Assembly: GCA_045123185.1 (NCBI GenBank)
Contig: JBGVIL010000138.1
Coordinates: forward strand, 1 to 7,895
Reading direction: 5' to 3'
Length of the DNA stretch: 7,895 nt
Source: UBA1231 sp045123185
Lineage (GTDB): Bacteria; Bacillota_I; Bacilli_A; ML615J-28; CAG-313
The translations under genes and the position numbers were made by a program. Positions 1-4,244 of this stretch are shown in pieces. The notes below the pieces were generated by a model. The model was not told the origin of the DNA. It ran no database searches and saw only the letters and a program-made list of their open reading frames with translations. Position 1 is the stretch's first letter, and the number at the start of each line of letters is the position of its first letter.

Positions 1-1017
1 TTATCAAAAGATAATTATATTAAATCTAAAACTAAAACTAATAATTCAGAGGAACTTATTACTTTACTAAAATTAAAAGGTAATGAGGAATTGGATATAG
101 GTAGATATATAATAGGTGGATATGACTTTTTAATGGATTTCTCATATTTCAAAGAAACAAAAGAAATGTCAAATGAATTAATAAGTGCATTAAATAAATA
201 TGATGAAATGGTAGAAATTAGAATACCTACATGGCAAGAATTGACAGAAGAAAAAGCATCTAAGGAAACTGAATTAGCGTTAAATAGAACTAAATGGCAA
301 ATATCAATATCTCAAATTGAATGTTATAAAAGATTAATCGAACAATATATTTTAAAAGAATTTGTTGTTGAAGAAAATGAAACTAGAGTTAAATTAAGTC
401 AAGAGATGGATAATGAATTAATATTAAGATTAAAGATAGAAGATTTGCTTAATGAGATACAATTACTAGATGAAAGTATAGATAATATTAATCTACTTTG
501 TAAATTTGAAACTTGTACAGATGAAAATGGTAATCTAGTATTTAATGAAGAGTTACTGATGGAATTACAAGAGTTTATATTCATAGATGTGTATAGTAAT
601 GATTCCTTTGTAAACGCAGATGATTTAATAGAAAAAGGTAAAAGTATATTAGAGGAAAAAAGTAAACCTACTATTAAAGTAGACATAGATTCAGTTAATT
701 TTCTTAATAGATTAGTAGATAATGGATACCGTTTAAAATGGAACGGCGTACTACAATTTGGAGATATAGTAGTATTAATAGATGAGGATACTAATGAGGA
801 AGAATATTTTTATTTCTTAGGATTTAGTATTGATTATTCTAATAATACCTTAAATCTTGAAATATCTAATAAAAAATCTAGTAGAGAAAATACTAAAACA
901 ATAAATCAGTACTTAAAAGAAATGAAAAAGACTAAAGAATTATTAATGAATAACAGATATTTATTTAATAAAACAAAACAAAATAGATTAAATATAAATA
1001 AAGATGATGTTCAGTAA
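1..1017 (+). CDS. Phage tail endopeptidase / Tal-like tail tip protein, 3' part (5' end outside window)
   Basis: The frame is open from the first base, so this is the C-terminal 338 residues of a longer protein; the TTG at 91 is an internal Leu codon without a ribosome binding site. The visible part begins with the end of a globular domain containing the DFSYF signature (visible residues 46-50) and the stretch SNELISALNKYDEM. This pattern is typical of the prophage minor tail / endopeptidase-tail (Tal) family just before its coiled coil. A charged helical coiled-coil segment follows (about 77-175). A beta-rich C-terminal domain (about 223-291) has an FGDIVVL turn and the ending LNLEISNK, the usual closing domain of these proteins. 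Tal proteins trimerise at the tail tip, anchor fibres and often carry a wall-degrading domain; none is visible here. The stop codon overlaps the ribosome binding site of the next gene, so the two are probably co-transcribed. The family call rests on remembered patterns. Confidence 0.8.
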   Translation, partial: LSKDNYIKSKTKTNNSEELITLLKLKGNEELDIGRYIIGGYDFLMDFSYFKETKEMSNELISALNKYDEMVEIRIPTWQELTEEKASKETELALNRTKWQISISQIECYKRLIEQYILKEFVVEENETRVKLSQEMDNELILRLKIEDLLNEIQLLDESIDNINLLCKFETCTDENGNLVFNEELLMELQEFIFIDVYSNDSFVNADDLIEKGKSILEEKSKPTIKVDIDSVNFLNRLVDNGYRLKWNGVLQFGDIVVLIDEDTNEEEYFYFLGFSIDYSNNTLNLEISNKKSSRENTKTINQYLKEMKKTKELLMNNRYLFNKTKQNRLNINKDDVQ

Positions 1018-1024
1018 GGAGGTG
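1016..1024 (+). promoter_or_regulatory. Shine-Dalgarno site of the modular tail gene, overlapping the upstream stop
   Basis: AAGGAGGTG is a near-perfect match to the 16S rRNA anti-Shine-Dalgarno sequence. Its first two bases belong to the TAA stop of the Tal-like gene. The GGAGG core (1018-1022) lies 6 bases before ATG 1029, which fixes that start. Termination on the upstream gene puts the ribosome on the new site, suggesting translational coupling. Confidence 0.85.
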
Positions 1025-1028
1025 TATA

Positions 1029-3131
1029 ATGTCAGTATTATCTAATACTCCAACTCTTAGCTATATTTATATAAAAGATATGATTATAACTTATAAGGGA
1101 CAATCATATATTATTCAAAATACTTATACTAATAAACCTTATATATATTGGGATTATAATAACCCATATAGTTTAACATTTTCTAATACTATTCTTAAAG
1201 AGTTAGCAGGAAGATTTTATATTTGTTTTAATGATAAAGGTAATCCAATATCTGTTCCGCAAACAGAATTAGAAATAACTTTTAGTGAAAATGTTAGTAA
1301 AGATTTAATCAATGAAAAAATATTAGGAATTAAAGAGGAAATTAATGGAATTACTGGAGGAAATTTTGCTACAATTGAACAAACAGTAAATGAAATAAAA
1401 CAAACAGTAGGAAAAGTTCAAGAAGATATAGAAGGATGTAATGAACAAATATCTACTTTAAAACAAACATCTGATAGTATATCAGCTGAAGTGTCATCAT
1501 TAGATAGAAAATTCAATGAAGATTTAGAGGCTAAAAAATTAAGAGATGATATAAGTAGTGCTATATTAGCATTACAATCTACATTAGGATTATTTTCATC
1601 TGATATGAATAAATATATGGAAGATAATAGATTATCAGATGTGGAAAAAGAAGAAATTACCAATTATAAAAACGAACTCGAAACTGATAGATTAAAATTA
1701 AATACTTATTTAGATACTATTATTTCTTCATTAACAGCTAATGGGCAAACAGATAAAGTAACTACTTTAACTACTCAAAAAGATTTATTAAATACATCAA
1801 TAAATAATTTGATTACCAATATAGATACATCTTGTACAGATAATGTATTCACAAATACTGAGATATCAACTGTTATTTCTTATTTTGCAAATGTCAACAG
1901 TAAACTTACCGAAACTAAAAATTTAGTTGATGATTATATATTCTTAGGAGTAGGTGGAGATTTAATTGAAGAAATAGGTAAGATAGCTGTACAACAAAAT
2001 CAAATATCATTAAGTGTATCTAAAACAGAATCTTCATTGAAAAATAGTTTAAATTTAGCAAAATCGTTAATTCAAGATATAATAGATTCTAATAATACTA
2101 CTTTATTAAATTATAAAAATTGTTTAAATGTTATAATCGAAGATAGAACTGTAACACAAGAAGAAATAGATTCATTACAATTAAGAGTTAATGCAATGGA
2201 TGAAACAGTTAATAATATTCTTACTAAAAAAAATGAACTTGCTTCCAATTCTCTTTTAGATAGTACTATGAAGAATGAATTAGAAAATATGTATAGTGAC
2301 TTTATTAATAAATATCAAACTATGAAAGATACAGTCAATAGTGCTATATCTAATGGAGCAGTTAATGATGTAGAATTAATAAATATTAATGAAAAAATAG
2401 ATGAATATTATAAACTATTAAATAATATACATTCTAAAATGTGTGACGCAGTAGATAATATAGATGCAAATACTACCAACAAGGCAATAGCGGATGCAAA
2501 ATCGGATATTCAAAAAGAAGTAAATGATTTATCAGAGAGAGTAAACAACCTTCAACTTGAAGCAGGAGATGCCATATTAGGTTCATATGTAGACAAACAA
2601 GAAAAAGCTAACATATTACAAAATTTAAGTGTATTGGAAAGAGAAAAAATAGATATAGACAATAGATTTAAGGAATGGTATAATTCAAGTTTTTTATATG
2701 GCAATTTAAAACAGACTTATAAACAAGTATATGATGAATATGTAAACAAATATAATACTTTATATAATCTATGTAATACAATTGCTAATAAATCTGATTT
2801 GATAAATGACGAAGAAAGATTATCTATTGAAAATGCTACTAATGAATTATTAAACGCTTTAAATAATTTCTTTAAAGAAAGCGAAACGGTAATAGGTATA
2901 ATAACATCTAATGAGATAAGTTACATTAAGAATGGTTTATCTAAAGATTTTAATGATATAAACAATGCATTAAATGATTTAAATGTACAAATGAATGAAA
3001 CATTTAAAGATGGAATAATTACTGAAATAGAATTAAAAAACATAAATAATATGTTAACACAATTAGATAAAGAATATTTAGATATAACAAAAACTTATGA
3101 AGAGATATATAATAACTCTAATTTAAATTAA
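1029..3131 (+). CDS. Modular coiled-coil tail tip/baseplate protein, probably truncated at its C-terminus
   Basis: A 700-residue protein with no signal peptide or membrane segment. Residues 1-85 form a beta-rich head (NKPYIYWDYNNPY, FYICFNDKGN) resembling the N-terminus of structural proteins that follow Tal in clostridial phages; this is a remembered resemblance. Residues 95-195 are a coiled coil with repeated IEQTVNEIKQTV-like helices. From about 198 the protein consists of helical modules of roughly 103-108 residues starting near 198, 371, 517 and 660. Each module opens with a D-x-x-[IVL]-[TSN]-x-x-E motif (NRLSDVEKEEI, RTVTQEEI, SYVDKQEK, DGIITEIEL). Half-way through come a Y-N-[SN]-S-x-L type turn and a second helical half, which repeats the motif (VFTNTEI, AVNDVEL, LINDEERL). 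Module 4 ends abruptly after 41 residues at the turn (IYNNSNLN, stop at 3129). A matching second half lies out of frame beyond the HNH gene. Probable role: tail tip or fibre connector; exact function unknown. Confidence 0.8.
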   Translation: MSVLSNTPTLSYIYIKDMIITYKGQSYIIQNTYTNKPYIYWDYNNPYSLTFSNTILKELAGRFYICFNDKGNPISVPQTELEITFSENVSKDLINEKILGIKEEINGITGGNFATIEQTVNEIKQTVGKVQEDIEGCNEQISTLKQTSDSISAEVSSLDRKFNEDLEAKKLRDDISSAILALQSTLGLFSSDMNKYMEDNRLSDVEKEEITNYKNELETDRLKLNTYLDTIISSLTANGQTDKVTTLTTQKDLLNTSINNLITNIDTSCTDNVFTNTEISTVISYFANVNSKLTETKNLVDDYIFLGVGGDLIEEIGKIAVQQNQISLSVSKTESSLKNSLNLAKSLIQDIIDSNNTTLLNYKNCLNVIIEDRTVTQEEIDSLQLRVNAMDETVNNILTKKNELASNSLLDSTMKNELENMYSDFINKYQTMKDTVNSAISNGAVNDVELININEKIDEYYKLLNNIHSKMCDAVDNIDANTTNKAIADAKSDIQKEVNDLSERVNNLQLEAGDAILGSYVDKQEKANILQNLSVLEREKIDIDNRFKEWYNSSFLYGNLKQTYKQVYDEYVNKYNTLYNLCNTIANKSDLINDEERLSIENATNELLNALNNFFKESETVIGIITSNEISYIKNGLSKDFNDINNALNDLNVQMNETFKDGIITEIELKNINNMLTQLDKEYLDITKTYEEIYNNSNLN
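1620..3128 (+). repeat. Region of degenerate ~105-residue helical modules within the tail protein
   Basis: This is a protein-level tandem repeat. Modules start at about residues 198, 371, 517 and 660, each preceded by an extra helix of about 25-30 residues. Spacings between starts are 173, 146 and 143 residues. The copies are strongly diverged in DNA and are recognised by the recurring acidic-turn motif with an invariant Glu and by the heptad-like helices. Three copies are complete and the fourth is cut in the middle. Confidence 0.6.
3096..3128 (+). repeat. Upstream copy of a 33-base imperfect direct repeat flanking the HNH gene
   Basis: These are the last 11 sense codons of the tail gene (YEEIYNNSNLN). 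They match bases 4040-4072 at 25 of 33 positions by my count. The two copies bracket the endonuclease gene, and the downstream copy reads YDEIYNNGNLT in its own frame. The similarity follows codon boundaries, so the copies look like homologous coding sequence rather than a recent exact target-site duplication. Confidence 0.6.
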
Positions 3132-3133
3132 TG

Positions 3134-3150
3134 ATAAAAGAAAGGATGTG
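3134..3150 (+). promoter_or_regulatory. HNH gene leader and ribosome binding site, identical to the fibre gene leader
   Basis: ATAAAAGAAAGGATGTG occurs here and, identically, at 4223-4239, each time 5 bases before the ATG. AAGGATGTGAT (3142-3152) differs from the ideal AAGGAGGTGAT at one base, so it should work as a Shine-Dalgarno site for ATG 3156. Only 24 bases separate the upstream stop from this start. Confidence 0.75.
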
Positions 3151-3155
3151 ATAAA

Positions 3156-4022
3156 ATGAAATGTCCGTTTGCAATAAAACAATGTTCAAGATGTAAAAGA
3201 TTATTAGTCGCTAATATTAAAAATTTTAATAAACAAAAAAATGGAAAATATGATTTACACACATGGTGTAGAGAGTGCCAAACAAAATACGATAAAGAAA
3301 GAAGAGAAATTAGAAAACGAATAGAAGAAAATGGTAATCCGTTTGACAATATAGACATTAATAAAGTTTGGAATCATTGTCCATTCGTGATTCAAGTATG
3401 TACTATGTGCAAAGAAATATTAGTTGCTAATGAAAATAATTTTTATAAAGGAAGAAATGAAAAATTAGGGTTAAAGACTTATTGTAAAAAATGTGCTAAA
3501 AAATATGATAAGAAAAGATATAAGAATAATAAAAAAGAAATTTTAGATAAATGTAAAGAAAGATATGAAAATAATAAAGATAAAATATTAAAAAGATGTA
3601 AACAATATAGAGAAGAACATAAAGAAGAAATAAGAGAATATGAAAAACAATGGGCAAAAGATAATCCTAATAAATTATTTAATAAATATGCAAAAAGAAA
3701 AATTAAAGAAGAAAATCAAGGCGATGGAATTACTAAAGAACAATGGTACGAGATGATGACTTTCTTTAATTGGTCTTGTGCTTATAGTGGCGAATATCTA
3801 GGTGGAGATAATAAAAATAGAACAATTGACCATATCGTTCCATTAGATAAAGGTGGAGAACACGAAATATGGAATTGTGTGCCTATGTGTAAAAATTATA
3901 ATTGTAGCAAACGTGCATCAGATATGTTTGAATGGTATCAACAACAGCCTTTCTTTTCAGAAGAACGTTTGACCAAGATATATATTTGGATAGAATATGC
4001 TTATAATAAATGGAATAAATAA
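3156..4022 (+). CDS. Free-standing HNH homing-type endonuclease with tandem zinc fingers
   Basis: A 288-residue protein. The N-terminus holds two copies of a CPF-x4-CxxC-x24-CxxC unit: C3, C10/C13, C38/C41 and C75, C82/C85, C110/C113. They are exactly 72 residues apart and 25 of 48 positions match, a clear internal duplication likely to form zinc-binding DNA-recognition fingers. Residues 120-185 are very basic with recurring RYxNNK-x2-IL segments, a probable DNA-wrapping linker. The HNH nuclease domain is at about 190-262: D225-H226 in TIDHIVPL, N240, and N249 followed by K252. The usual zinc ribbon of this domain is degraded: the first CxxC is C208-A-Y-S211 and the second is C245-K-N-Y248. 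It probably cuts DNA at or near its insertion site and spreads by homing; it is not a tail component. It lies between two structural genes in the same direction, with the leader-type ribosome binding site described separately. Flanking remnants support insertion into the tail gene. Confidence 0.88.
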   Translation: MKCPFAIKQCSRCKRLLVANIKNFNKQKNGKYDLHTWCRECQTKYDKERREIRKRIEENGNPFDNIDINKVWNHCPFVIQVCTMCKEILVANENNFYKGRNEKLGLKTYCKKCAKKYDKKRYKNNKKEILDKCKERYENNKDKILKRCKQYREEHKEEIREYEKQWAKDNPNKLFNKYAKRKIKEENQGDGITKEQWYEMMTFFNWSCAYSGEYLGGDNKNRTIDHIVPLDKGGEHEIWNCVPMCKNYNCSKRASDMFEWYQQQPFFSEERLTKIYIWIEYAYNKWNK

Positions 4023-4030
4023 TTAATTAA

Positions 4031-4172
4031 AATAAAAGATATGATGAAATATATAATAATGGAAATTTAACATAGTAAGATTATATAAACGTTGATAGAA
4101 AGTACGGTACAAGACACGATTAATAAAGATATAATAACTCAAGAAGAATTTAATGAAATCGCGAATAAATAG
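4031..4172 (+). pseudogene. Decayed 3' remnant of the modular tail gene, downstream of the HNH gene
   Basis: Bases 4031-4072 read NKRYDEIYNNGNLT, matching the end of the intact upstream gene (TYEEIYNNSNLN). They then hit TAG and TAA. After 16 bases a different frame, 4089-4172, reads TLIESTVQDTINKDIITQEE and on to a TAG at 4170. This aligns without gaps over 24 residues to T577-I600 of the tail protein (7 identities by my count, including the D-x-I-x-x-E-E core), which is the second half of a helical module. Module 3 has 19 residues (57 bases) between the matching points, so about 41 bases seem lost here, which also accounts for the frame change. There is no start codon with a ribosome binding site, so it is unlikely to be translated. 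Alternative: chance similarity in AT-rich sequence; the two adjacent matches in the correct order make this less likely. Confidence 0.6.
4040..4072 (+). repeat. Downstream copy of the 33-base imperfect direct repeat flanking the HNH gene
   Basis: Partner of 3096-3128, with 25 of 33 bases shared. It begins 18 bases after the HNH stop codon and reads YDEIYNNGNLT. Because it is diverged, it may derive from the flank of a donor tail gene brought in with the endonuclease, or from a neighbouring module of the original gene. Confidence 0.55.
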
Positions 4173-4200
4173 ATAATTAAAATAGTATAATAAAAGTATA

Positions 4201-4218
4201 GGAGGATGAAAGTCCTCC
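4201..4218 (+). promoter_or_regulatory. Stable GAAA-tetraloop RNA hairpin upstream of the fibre gene
   Basis: GGAGGAT GAAA GTCCTCC can fold into a six-pair Watson-Crick stem plus a closing U-G wobble (4207/4212) around a GAAA tetraloop (4208-4211), a GNRA loop known to be very stable. It is the most GC-rich element in this gap and begins 44 bases before the fibre ATG. No T-run follows (the next bases are CCATATAAAAG), so an intrinsic terminator is unlikely. It could protect the downstream message after processing, or bury the GGAGG sequence it contains. The role is inferred only; the fold is visible. Confidence 0.5.
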
Positions 4219-4222
4219 CCAT

Positions 4223-4239
4223 ATAAAAGAAAGGATGTG
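4223..4239 (+). promoter_or_regulatory. Fibre gene leader and ribosome binding site, identical to the HNH leader
   Basis: Second copy of the 17-base leader ATAAAAGAAAGGATGTG, again 5 bases before an ATG (4245). It supports that start for the fibre gene and pairs with 16S rRNA through AAGGA and GTG. The identity with the leader at 3134-3150 is exact although the surrounding sequence differs. Confidence 0.75.
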
Positions 4240-4244
4240 TATCA

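Noticed and set aside
91..93. TTG as the start of the first gene
   Set aside because: The frame is open to base 1, upstream codons read as plausible protein, and no ribosome binding site precedes the TTG; the gene starts outside the window.
399..686. Reverse-strand open frames (also 1418-1663, 3128-3358 and 6204-6401)
   Set aside because: Each is mostly or wholly antisense to a well-supported gene, has low-complexity Ser/Leu/Asn-rich or otherwise unrecognisable translation and no good ribosome binding site; they are shadows of the + strand genes.
3969..3996. Promoter-like TTGACC, 16 bases, TAGAAT inside the end of the HNH gene
   Set aside because: Such matches arise easily at this AT content, it lies in coding sequence, and late phage genes here look co-transcribed. 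It cannot be supported without transcript data.
4041..4070. Short frame MMKYIIMEI after the HNH gene
   Set aside because: Nine codons with no ribosome binding site; the same bases read in another frame match the tail gene.
3129..4100. Group I intron carrying the HNH gene
   Set aside because: Only 24 bases separate the tail gene stop from the HNH start, too little for a 5' intron core, and I could not find the conserved group I core pairings downstream. The AAGATATAATAAC stretch near 4126-4138 resembles an intron core element but is better explained as module coding sequence.
4201..4225. Intrinsic terminator before the fibre gene
   Set aside because: The stem is strong but is followed by CCATATAAAAG rather than a run of T.
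4206..4226. Six-codon frame MKVLPI after GGAGG
   Set aside because: The ribosome site abuts the ATG with no spacing and both lie in a stable hairpin; no evidence of a real peptide.
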